From Aliterella atlantica CENA595 (GTDB lineage Bacteria > Cyanobacteriota > Cyanobacteriia > Cyanobacteriales > Chroococcidiopsidaceae): a DNA stretch of 64,000 nucleotides. Where the stretch lies: positions 124,001 through 188,000 of the forward strand of contig NZ_JYON01000005.1 of the NCBI RefSeq assembly GCF_000952155.1, given 5' to 3'. Every line of letters begins with the position of its first letter. Position 1 is the stretch's first letter. The notes under the pieces are model-generated. The model worked only from the letters and a program-made list of their open reading frames with translations. It searched no databases and was not told the DNA's origin. Below are positions 55,964 through 64,000 of the stretch, piece after piece. A program made the translations under genes and the position numbers.

Positions 55964-57910
55964 ATGAGCCTAGATGATGAAGCTTTAAAGCAACTTGCTG
56001 ACGAAGTTTTGACTCTCATTGAGCAACGCGAAGCCGAACAAGTTGCTTATGGTATTTACGATGTATTGATGACTGGCGCTGAAGTTATCGATCGCTTTCA
56101 ACCCTCAGAGGATATCACCCTATCAGCAGAAAAGCGATCGCAAGTCGTTAGTCAAGCTTTACAAAACCTCGCTGAGAATCTTCAAATTATTAGGTTTGAG
56201 CAAAATCAGTCGCCTTCTGACTGGGTTTTTCGCAGCCGCATTGCAGAGATAGTTAGGCTAATTTCAAAACTGCGTCAGAGAATAGTTAAATACGATAATG
56301 AAAAACCTCATCATTGCCTCAGCAAGCTCAAAAGTTTGGTTGCAGATGTTAAATTTAGCGTTGCTTCCCGTCGCGTTCCTCGGCGCAACCTGGATATTCA
56401 ACACTGCCTAACACCACTATTTAAGGGCAATAGCGAACAACAAAAAGCTGCCCAAATTCTACAAGACGTTATTAACACAGCCCTACCTAAGCTGAGAAAA
56501 TTGAGTGGCTTTCAAAGTCGGACATTTGAGAAGATTTTACAAGCGATCGCACTTGACGAACAAAGAGGCATTGAAAAGGGGGCTGTAATAACAGCTAGTA
56601 CGGGGGCGGGAAAAACTTATGCGTTTTTTCTACCTGTACTTGCCAAAATGCTGATCGAACGTTGCTTGCAAGGTAAAGTAGGTGTCAAAGCGATTTGTAT
56701 CTACCCGCGAGTAGCACTGTCAGAAAACCAACTTAGCGACTTCGTTGAAGTTCTGTTCCACCTCAACCAAGCACTAGCCAAGCGTAAACTTCCGACTTTG
56801 ACTATTGGTTTAGAAAGTGGGGCGGCAGTTTATCAAATCAAAGACTTTCAAAGTACGACTGATAAGCAAAAAAAACAACTCTCTAGAATGCGCGGCTGGA
56901 CTTACAGCGAACAGCATAGCGGTTATTTGTCCCCCTTTGCTTACTGCGTTGGGACACACGATTATAGTTGCAGAAATGGCAAGCAAAAGCTTTTAGTTCG
57001 TCCAACTCACCCGCAAACGTTGGTCTGTCCTGCTTGTAACAAGCAATATCATTTCATCCAGTTTGCCAGGGATGTGATGGAAAAGCATCCTCCAGATTTA
57101 CTGATTGCAACAACAGAATCTCTACACCGCCGTTTGTTGTCATCAAAATACCAGTATCTATTTGGTACTAAAACCTTCTGTGCGCCTTCTATCGTCATGT
57201 TAGACGAAATTCACCTGCAAACTTCTACTTCAGGAACGCAAGTTGCTCTATTGCTGCGGCGGTTATTGGGGCGAATTCGTCTTGGCAAACAAAGTCGCCA
57301 CCAATCAGCTAACTTAGCATTTGTAGGACTTAGTGCAACAATTGCCGAACCCGTTCAATTTCTCTCGGATTTATCAGGTATTCCTGTTACTCGCATTGCT
57401 CACGTTACTCCGCAAGCAGAGGAAATGCAAACTATTGGGGCAGAAAGGTATATTTTTGTCCGAGCCGAAGAAAATGAAGATACTGCGATTATCTCTACAT
57501 TAATTCAGACTGCTATGTGCATACTGCACACCATGCCTCAACCATCCTCAGGACGCTATCGCACCTTTGGTTTTGTCCAGTCTTTAGATATTGTAGGTCG
57601 TTGGTTGTACCAAATGGAGGACGCAGAAAAAGTTAAGAGAGAGCAAGTTAGAGTAAGAAAACGAGAGAAAGACAAAAGAAAATCTGTTGCACAGCGTCAA
57701 ATTAAATATTTACCCCTATATACTTACCGTTTTCCTCCATACAATCGGCAGCTTTTCCCTAACTTTTTTGGCTCTAATTCAGCCTGTAATTGTAATTGCG
57801 AAAAAAGTAAACAACCAGACTTAAATTGTCCTTATTTTCAAGCTGGGGAATGTTGGTGGGTTTTGAGTCAAAAAGGCAAATCGCGCCCTGAACCTTTAAA
57901 TATCAAATGA
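55964..57910 (+). pseudogene. dpdJ: DpdJ helicase, N-terminal part ending at an in-frame TGA
   Basis: 648 residues then TGA. STGAGKT (212-218), IYPRVALSENQ, VMLDEIH (DEIH 414-417) and GLSATIAEP are helicase motifs I-III. Two cysteine clusters (CPACNK near 355; CNCNCEK...CPYFQAGEC near 610-635) suggest zinc binding. The frame stays open after the stop and continues directly into the second half (K-S-G-S-D-R...), so this is one gene with one nonsense codon. This piece alone lacks motifs V and VI and should be inactive unless the stop is read through or is an assembly error. Confidence 0.85.
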
Positions 57911-60103
57911 AAATCGGGAAGCGATCGCTCTATTACCATCGAACCCAACGACGATTTAATTATTACTACTAGCGCTTTAGAAGTGGGTTACGATGACGAA
58001 GACTTAATGTGCGTCTTGCAATACCAAGCACCTGCTAACGTAGCTAGTTTTGTTCAACGCAAGGGAAGAGGAGGGCGTAAAGTTGGGACGCGCCCTATTG
58101 TTGTCACGGTATTAAGTCCTTATAAACCTACCGATTTATTCTTATTTCGCAACGAACACCTGCTGACAGAGCCGACCTTCCAAAAATTGCCCCTTAATCC
58201 TCAAAACCGCTACTTACAAAGAATTCATGGCTTTTATGCTTTTTTTGACTGGTTAGCTTATCATGCAAATTGTCTGGGGATTGAACTCGATTTAGAACGG
58301 TTGGATCGCCAAGCTTATGAGTATTTAATGCAACAGACAGCCGACTTAGGCGTGTTGTTAGAGTTTAAAGATTACCTTCAAGAAATTTTTGCTATTCCTG
58401 ATGATGCCATTGTTGGAGTTTTAGGAAGTGAAAATGAGGGTTTATTATGGAGCATCTTTCATAGCGGTTTAATGAAAACAGTGCATTCAGAATTTGAAAA
58501 CGATAATAAACTTTTTGTTGCAGCCCGTCAGTTCCTCGATCGATATCTGCCTGACAATCTATTTTCTGATATCAATTTACCAGAAGTCAGGGTTGATTAC
58601 AGACCCGACAATTCCTCTACCGATAGACGACCTCCCTCGGAAAGTATCAGTCTAGCGATCGGGGAAACTATACCAGGAAATGTTACCTTTCGCGGGGGTG
58701 AAGGATCGACTTGGATACCGCCAGAAATTTCCCAAGGTGAAACTACTTCAATTTGCCTAAGTCAGTATTATCAGATCGATCCGATTGAAAACTCACCGAG
58801 TACAGTCAATTTGCCACGCAGAGCCTTAAAAAAAGTCGAAATCGCCCCTCAAGGTACGCACTTTATTAAGTTGTATCGCCCTACAGCAATTTATCCAACT
58901 CAGTTTAGTAAAGATTATAATTCTTCCTTCTGGTGGTGTAATCCAGAAACAGACAAATTGATTGAATCTCGCAACCCAGATAATTCACCTCAAGATGCTT
59001 ATCAATTAGCACATTCTACTTCAGCCTTTCCCATCAACGCTGTTTATCCTAGACCAATCCGAGATGATTCTACTCCCGCTTATACCTTCAGTTCTAGCAA
59101 TCGCATTTTGAACTGCGACCCACTTGGTCAAGAATTAGTCGAACAAATTATTTTTTATAGTGACGAACCTGCAAATTTAAATTTGCTAACTGTTCGCCGG
59201 ATTATTCTAGGCAGTGAATATACAATAAAATTTCACAATTCTGCTAGTGACGAAATTCGAGGTGTAGTTGGCTTTCAAGTCAGCGAAGATAAACCGAATA
59301 ATTGTGCATTAGGTTACGAACTATTTACAGATGGTATTTCTTTCAATCTAAATAAAAATCGTTTAAGAGAGTTCTATTTAACTGCTTCAACCCAAGCCAA
59401 TCTTAAAGTCAATATCATCCGTCATGCTTTTATTACAAACTTAACCGTTGATTATCGTGAAAATTACTTTGCTGCCGAACATTTAGTTAATGTCTTGCTA
59501 ACAATAGTATATAGTTGGTGCGGGCAGAATCAGGGGACTGTTGAGGGAATAAAAGACTGGTTTATTAGCACTAACGATCGCTTTGAACGTTGGTTTAAGG
59601 CAACAATTGACCGGATTCATCAATTGTCCCCAAAGCAGCAAGAAGCAGTTAGGCAATTAGCAAGCAGTCAAAATAACTACTTATCAATATTTCTCAATAT
59701 TTATACTGATGTTTGTAGTTTAGGGCAGCGCTATCAACAGTATCTTCGGGATAATTTTCAATACAGTATTACCCAAGCATTAAAACAAGTTGCTCAGGAA
59801 GTGGCGGGAGTAGAAGCAATCAATTATGTTGCTGCTTGGACCGAACTAAAAGCAGACTTTGATGAACGGGCATCAGACGAAATTTGGTTATATGAGATTG
59901 GAATGGGGGGAATTGGCGTTATGCGGGCTACCCATGACCTGTTAAGAAAGCAACCAGACCAGTTTTGGTTAACATTAGCTGAGAAAATGACCCGTTGCTC
60001 AACTGCTCAAGAAGAGGCGTTTCTGCGCTATTTACTATCACAGGGGAAAATATTTCTCGGCTTGAGTCTCTCCGTAGCGAATATCCCAAAGCGACTAATG
60101 TAA
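57911..60103 (+). pseudogene. dpdJ: DpdJ helicase, C-terminal part after the TGA
   Basis: Same frame as the preceding piece. It opens KSGSDRSITIEPNDDLIITT, then SALEVGYDD (motif V) and FVQRKGRGGRKVG (motif VI with arginine finger). A separate start at the GTG at 57983 has no SD. About 1380 codons in all for the gene. The 3' end is suspicious: after EEAFLRYLLS the last 17 residues (QGKIFLGLSLSVANIPKRLM minus few) look unlike the family, and the frame overlaps a TPR coding frame, so the natural end is probably lost. Confidence 0.82.
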
Positions 60104-60861
60104 TCCTCGCTCTTGCTGAATCTTATACTGCTGTTGGCAATACGGAGAAAGCATTACAACTTTACCAATCAATTCCAGAACAGACTGAAGAAATACAACA
60201 ACTCTATTTATCTGTTTTAGTAAATAGCGATCGCTACCAAGAAGTGCTAAACCTCTTACCTGAGTCTATTGATAAGCTTTCACCCGTTTTATCAGGTTGG
60301 CGAGGAGTTGCAAGCGATCGTTTGGGACAAAAAGCGATCGCTCGTGATTTTCTAGAAAAGGCATGGCATGAAGGTCAACGTAACATTCAGTTTTTGCTAC
60401 CACTCGCTAGGTTATGGGCGGAAGAAGGAGATCCAATCCAGGCTGGTGCAGCCTATCAAATCCTTCAAGAAACTGCTGATAACCAGTTTACCTGGGAAGA
60501 CTATGCACTGATGGCAAGAGTAGCCAATTTAGGGGGTTTTGGCGATCTTTCTGACGAGCAGAAGGTAGATTATTACGAGCGCTGCGTTACTAAAGCAGGT
60601 GCAGATTTACTCAAATTGCCCATATCTTCAGAAATACTTAAAGATCGCCTGGAGCTTTGGCAGGCATTAAATAATATTGAGAGACTGCTTAATTCTTATG
60701 CAGATTGGTTACATTGGTTAGCAAATGCTGGGCGAATTGACGATTTAGAGCAAGAACTAGGTCAAATTCGCTCCCTTGCAGTAGAAAAGCGCATTAGTTG
60801 GCAGCAGCACTCTCAGTTCCTTGAGGGGCTTAAGCCATTGATTGCATTAAATAAAAAATAA
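59995..60861 (+). pseudogene. TPR-like protein, probably 5'-truncated
   Basis: 288 codons from a TTG inside dpdJ; recognisable protein begins near GENISRLESLRSEYPKA (about 60045). TPR-type helices follow: NVILALAESYTAVGNTEKAL, QLYLSVLVNSDRYQEVLNLL, GWRGVASDRLGQKAIARDFL. There is no ATG or SD before the TPRs, and the 5' part coincides with the odd end of dpdJ. I infer a deletion joined the two genes. It might be what remains of dpdD, which is otherwise missing, but I cannot show it. Ends 18 bp from tRNA-Pro. Confidence 0.6.
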
Positions 60862-60879
60862 TCATCTAGATTACAAGTA

Positions 60880-60953
60880 TCGGGATGACTGGATTCGAAC
60901 CAGCGGCCCCTTCGTCCCGAACGAAGTGCGCTACCAAGCTGCGCTACATCCCG
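60880..60953 (-). tRNA. tRNA-Pro (CGG)
   Basis: 74 nt on the minus strand: acceptor CGGGATG/CATCCCG, anticodon stem CTTCG/CGAAG around TTCGGGA (anticodon CGG), T-loop TTCGAATCC. Its 3' end faces the Dpd island 18 bp away. CCA not encoded. Confidence 0.94.
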
Positions 60954-61032
60954 CTATTAGGCAAATTTTATTCTAGCACTTAGTTTACAGAATCTTGTGA
61001 AAAAATTTAGCACGCGGTTAATCTTCTAGTTC

Positions 61033-61067
61033 AAAAGGCTTTGCCTCAGTTGGAAACAAAGCCTTTT
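61033..61067 (-). terminator. Terminator of the duplicated helical protein gene
   Basis: AAAAGGCTTTG pairs with CAAAGCCTTTT (11 bp) around a 13-nt loop, 15 bp past the stop, with A/T runs at the stem base. Confidence 0.8.
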
Positions 61068-61082
61068 GGGGATTTACGATCG

Positions 61083-61844
61083 CTAAGATTCGATCGCTTT
61101 ACCTACTTTAGCTAACCGCTTGCCCAATCTCTGTACGGGTCCTTTAATTCCTCTTGGTGCTTCAGAGGCGGCTTCTGTTGTTTGTTCGCCTAGTTGCGTT
61201 AACAATTTAGCTATATCTGCACCCTTACTTTTGCTAGACTTAAGCGCCTGCTTCAATTGCTTGAGATTGTCGGCGATTTCGCTAGCGCCTTTGTCTTCAG
61301 ACTTATGCAGAATCTTGTACCAATCATCTATAGCAGCGATCGCACTCTCTACCTCGATTGATTCTAAATCTTCATCTAGAGTGTCTACTAGCGTGTTAAT
61401 CTGCTCGATATGTTCTTGGTCTTCAGCTTTGCAAAGAGTGTTTCCAGCTTTGGTTAGTTGCTTGCCTAGTTTCTGAAGTGATGTCTTTAGCTCCTTATTA
61501 TCAGAGCTTAATTCTATAGTTTGGTCGCCAACCTGAATCATTGCTTCCCCAAGATCGTGTCCTGAAGCTTTACCGCCTTTGAGTAACTGTTTGAGTTCTT
61601 TCAAACTGGTAGTAAGTTCCTTAACATCAGGATCTTTAGTTTTTTGCAAAATTCCGTGCCATTGGTCGATTGATTCTAAAGCAGCATTAGCGTCAATAGA
61701 ACTGAGATCGCCTTGCAACAGTTGAAGTAGTGAATCTAGTTCCTGACTGGGATCTGCTTTAGTATTGCCATTATCAGCCTTTGCTGTAGAGCTTTCCTTT
61801 TTAGTGCTATTTTGCTTTCCCTGAGAGTCTGTTTTACCAGCCAT
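61083..61844 (-). CDS. Helical protein with an internal duplication, function unknown
   Basis: 253 residues. The first 35 are polar and lysine/serine-rich, probably disordered. Two copies of about 100 residues follow: LDSLLQLLQGDLSSIDANAA...LGKQLTKAGNTL and INTLVDTLDEDLESIEVESA...LGKRLAKVGKAIE, matching in order (ID.W..IL.K, L..LKQ.LK, G.....L.Q.GDQT). No signal or membrane segment. Own terminator. I do not recognise the family. Confidence 0.75.
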   Translation of the reverse strand: MAGKTDSQGKQNSTKKESSTAKADNGNTKADPSQELDSLLQLLQGDLSSIDANAALESIDQWHGILQKTKDPDVKELTTSLKELKQLLKGGKASGHDLGEAMIQVGDQTIELSSDNKELKTSLQKLGKQLTKAGNTLCKAEDQEHIEQINTLVDTLDEDLESIEVESAIAAIDDWYKILHKSEDKGASEIADNLKQLKQALKSSKSKGADIAKLLTQLGEQTTEAASEAPRGIKGPVQRLGKRLAKVGKAIES

Positions 61845-62025
61845 AAAACCTTAATTCCTTTTGAGGCACTTGATCTATAACAATCAGCTTAGAAAGCTGA
61901 GTTTTCGATCTCCTCATCCTTAAGTTATGGTCTTGGCGCTGCATCTAGTTAGATATTCAGCCCAAAGCGATCGCTCATTGCCTGTTAAGATCGAAGCTAA
62001 ATAACTTCAACGATTAGAGCTAATT

Positions 62026-62907
62026 GTGACTGTCAAGCCAGAGTGGTTGCGGGTAAAAGCGCCCCAGTGGGAGCGTGTTGGTAATGTTAAAGAAATTCTC
62101 CGAGATTTGAGCCTCAATACTGTATGTGAAGAGGCTTCTTGTCCCAATATTGGCGAGTGCTTTAATGCAGGTACGGCTACATTTCTAATTATGGGACCTG
62201 CTTGTACTAGAGCTTGTCCTTATTGCGATATCGATTTTGAGAAAAAGCCTAAGCCTTTAGATCCTACTGAACCAGATAGGCTAGCGCAAGCAGTCAAGCG
62301 ACTAAAGCTAAATCATGTAGTTATCACCTCTGTAAATAGAGACGATTTACCAGATGGCGGTGCAAGTCAATTTGCCTGCTGCATCCAAGCGATTCGCGCT
62401 ATTTCCCCGCAGACAACTATTGAGGTATTAATTCCAGACTTGTGCGGTAATTGGGAAGCTTTAGAAATCATCTTGCAAGCACAGCCGGAAGTGCTAAACC
62501 ACAATACAGAAACTATCCCCCGCCTTTACCGTCGCACTCGCCCTCAAGGCGATTATCAGCGCACTTTGGAATTGCTTGGGCGATCGCGCAATCTTGCTCC
62601 TTGGGTCTATACTAAGTCTGGCTTAATGGTAGGCTTGGGCGAAACTGATGCGGAAATTCGTCAAGTAATGGAGGATTTACGCTCTGTTGACTGCGATATC
62701 TTAACGTTGGGACAATACCTGCAACCGAGTCAAAAACATTTGCAAGTACAAAACTTTGTCACTCCAGAACAATTTGATGCTTGGCGACAATTTGGCGAAT
62801 CTATAGGGTTTTTGCAAGTAGTCTCTTCGCCTCTAACTCGTAGTTCTTACCATGCAGAACAAGTTAGGGAATTGATGCAACGTTATCCCCGCAGCAAAAA
62901 TAGCTAA
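62026..62907 (+). CDS. lipA: Lipoyl synthase
   Basis: 293 residues from a GTG giving [18 protein letters not shown]. The auxiliary cluster [12 protein letters not shown] and the radical-[11 protein letters not shown] are intact, as are [11 protein letters not shown] and the final RSSYHAEQ. It inserts two sulfurs into octanoyl groups on lipoyl domains using SAM and iron-sulfur clusters. 2 bp before gpsA on the same strand. Confidence 0.94.
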   Translation: MTVKPEWLRVKAPQWERVGNVKEILRDLSLNTVCEEASCPNIGECFNAGTATFLIMGPACTRACPYCDIDFEKKPKPLDPTEPDRLAQAVKRLKLNHVVITSVNRDDLPDGGASQFACCIQAIRAISPQTTIEVLIPDLCGNWEALEIILQAQPEVLNHNTETIPRLYRRTRPQGDYQRTLELLGRSRNLAPWVYTKSGLMVGLGETDAEIRQVMEDLRSVDCDILTLGQYLQPSQKHLQVQNFVTPEQFDAWRQFGESIGFLQVVSSPLTRSSYHAEQVRELMQRYPRSKNS

Positions 62908-62909
62908 CT

Positions 62910-63836
62910 GTGCGCGAAATAACTATAACTATTCTCGGTGCTGGTGCTTGGGGAACTGCCCTAGCCCAGCTAGCAAGGGCAAACGGGCATAATGTGTGCT
63001 TATGGTCGCGTCATGGCGAATTAAGCTTAAAGGACGCTCTAGAGGGCGCACAGATAGTTTTATCTGCTATTTCTATGCAAGGAGTAACGCAGGTAGCTAC
63101 AGCTATTGCTTCCATACCCATATCCGCAGATACAATTTTTGTTACAGCAACTAAAGGACTAGACGCAGCTACCACCCTGACACCCGCTCAAATTTGGCAA
63201 GCTACATTTCCCCAGCATCCTATTGTTGTGCTGTGCGGTCCTAATTTATCTAAAGAAATTCACCAAAATTTACCAGCAGCTACAGTTGTTGCTAGTATCG
63301 ATGCTGAAGCAGCCGAAGCAGTACAAGCAGCATTTACTTCTCAGCGCTTTCGAGTTTATACAAATTCCGATCCTCTGGGTGTCGAACTAGGTGGGACAAT
63401 CAAAAATGTAATTGCGATCGCATCTGGTGCTTGTGATGGTTTGCAATTAGGAACTAATGCTAAAGCTGCCTTAGTCACTCGTGGTTTGACAGAGATAATT
63501 CGCATCGGTAATAGTTGGGGTGCTAAAACCGAAACTTTCTACGGTTTGTCTGGATTAGGTGACTTATTAGCAACTTGCAACAGCCCTTTGAGCCGCAACT
63601 ATCAAGTAGGCTACCAATTAGCTCAAGGTAAAACTCTAGCAGAAACTCTTGCCCATTTGGAAGGAACGGCAGAGGGAGTAAATACAGCTGAAGTTTTGAT
63701 GCAGAGAGCAGAAACCCAAAAAATTTCTATGCCCATTACCACTCAAGTATATCGCGCCCTGCAAGGTGAAATAACACCCAGGCAAGCTCTTGAAGAACTA
63801 ATGCTCCGAGATACTAAGCCTGAGTACAATAACTAA
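62910..63836 (+). CDS. gpsA: Glycerol-3-phosphate dehydrogenase [NAD(P)+]
   Basis: 308 residues from a GTG start. ILGAGAWGTALAQLA cofactor loop, ATKGLD, CGPNLSKEI, the catalytic lysine in GGTIKNVIAIASG and YGLSGLGDLLATC are all present. It makes glycerol-3-phosphate for lipid synthesis. Probably co-transcribed with lipA. Convergent with recR. Confidence 0.94.
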   Translation: MREITITILGAGAWGTALAQLARANGHNVCLWSRHGELSLKDALEGAQIVLSAISMQGVTQVATAIASIPISADTIFVTATKGLDAATTLTPAQIWQATFPQHPIVVLCGPNLSKEIHQNLPAATVVASIDAEAAEAVQAAFTSQRFRVYTNSDPLGVELGGTIKNVIAIASGACDGLQLGTNAKAALVTRGLTEIIRIGNSWGAKTETFYGLSGLGDLLATCNSPLSRNYQVGYQLAQGKTLAETLAHLEGTAEGVNTAEVLMQRAETQKISMPITTQVYRALQGEITPRQALEELMLRDTKPEYNN

Positions 63837-63844
63837 AATCGTCA

Positions 63845-64000
63845 TCAATCCAAGTCTCGGCGACCTTCTAAAGCTCTTGCTAAAGTTACTTCATCAGCGT
63901 ATTCCAAATCGCCACCTACTGGTAAACCAAAAGCAATTCTCGTTACTCGTGTAAATGGTTTGAGTAACTGACCTACATACAAGGTCGTTGTCTCCCCTTC
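63845..64000 (-). CDS. recR: Recombination protein RecR, C-terminal end only
   Basis: The visible 51 codons give [20 protein letters not shown] then [20 protein letters not shown] and a stop, the characteristic RecR C-terminus. The rest is beyond the right edge. RecR works with RecF/RecO to load RecA at gaps. Stop-to-stop gap with gpsA is 8 bp. Confidence 0.9.
   Translation of the reverse strand, partial: EGETTTLYVGQLLKPFTRVTRIAFGLPVGGDLEYADEVTLARALEGRRDLD

Noticed and set aside
57908..57910. TGA in dpdJ as a selenocysteine codon
   Set aside because: No SECIS-like hairpin directly after it that I can see, and Sec is not expected at this place in a helicase or in most cyanobacteria.
1..64000. 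CRISPR array
   Set aside because: The only regular repeats are tandem 7- or 9-bp arrays without spacers; no direct repeats of 25-40 bp with unique spacers were seen.

Overview
The window is cyanobacterial chromosome. The octamer GCGATCGC (HIP1) recurs throughout, and the gene set is typical of the phylum: NblS/Hik33-type kinase, the circadian iron-sulfur protein LdpA, a Ycf45-like R3H ATPase, the PSII S4-domain protein, an 8-HDF-type photolyase, a PEP-CTERM protein and heptanucleotide short tandem repeats. I cannot name the species.

Layout. Positions 1-5380 (minus) hold a compact operon of two MurG/GT28-like glycosyltransferases, an MsbA-like ABC exporter and a histidine phosphatase that runs off the left edge. 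Positions 5631-10322 hold signalling: a lone receiver, a HAMP kinase, a zinc-ribbon membrane protein and the NblS kinase. Positions 10437-20069 hold housekeeping genes: purD, photolyase, Uma2, NUDIX, folK, a class A PBP, a small Psb35-like membrane protein, a TerB-like protein and rsmB. Positions 20178-23258 encode a 1026-residue membrane-anchored protein built of six repeats. It is followed by an 826-bp gap containing a MITE-like element with three hairpins. Positions 24085-33969 hold ldpA, the R3H ATPase, a WecA/MraY-type transferase, fabG, thioredoxin, prmA, serA, a glycine-rich protein and the S4 protein. Positions 34256-40695 hold a PEP-CTERM/glycosyltransferase/acyltransferase group, an SDR, an alanine:cation symporter, tRNA-Val(GAC) and an acyl-CoA dehydrogenase-like gene. 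Positions 61083-64000 hold a duplicated helical protein, lipA, gpsA and the 3' end of recR.

The notable part is 40983-60861, a Dpd (7-deazapurine-in-DNA) modification-restriction island. Order: a DpdA transglycosylase with an extra YaaA/DUF6884-like N-terminal domain (possible DpdC-DpdA fusion); a second, shorter TGT-fold protein; then dpdE-dpdF-dpdG-dpdH-dpdI on the plus strand. dpdB is convergent with dpdI and divergent from a small RHH-like gene, which is followed by dpdJ. The TGT-type enzymes would put preQ0 (made elsewhere in the genome) into DNA, DpdB would assist, and the helicase/ATPase set E-J would attack unmodified DNA. I see no separate dpdC, no intact dpdD, no dpdK and no preQ0 synthesis genes.

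The island shows decay at its right end. dpdJ is open for 1379 sense codons in one frame except for one TGA at 57908-57910, which separates the Walker/DEIH half from the motif V/VI half. Its 3' end runs into a TPR gene that appears to have lost its 5' end, 18 bp from the 3' end of tRNA-Pro(CGG). Short tandem repeats with 7- or 9-bp period sit at gene ends at many places, and a family of GACGTAGCA-core hairpins occurs at three intergenic sites.
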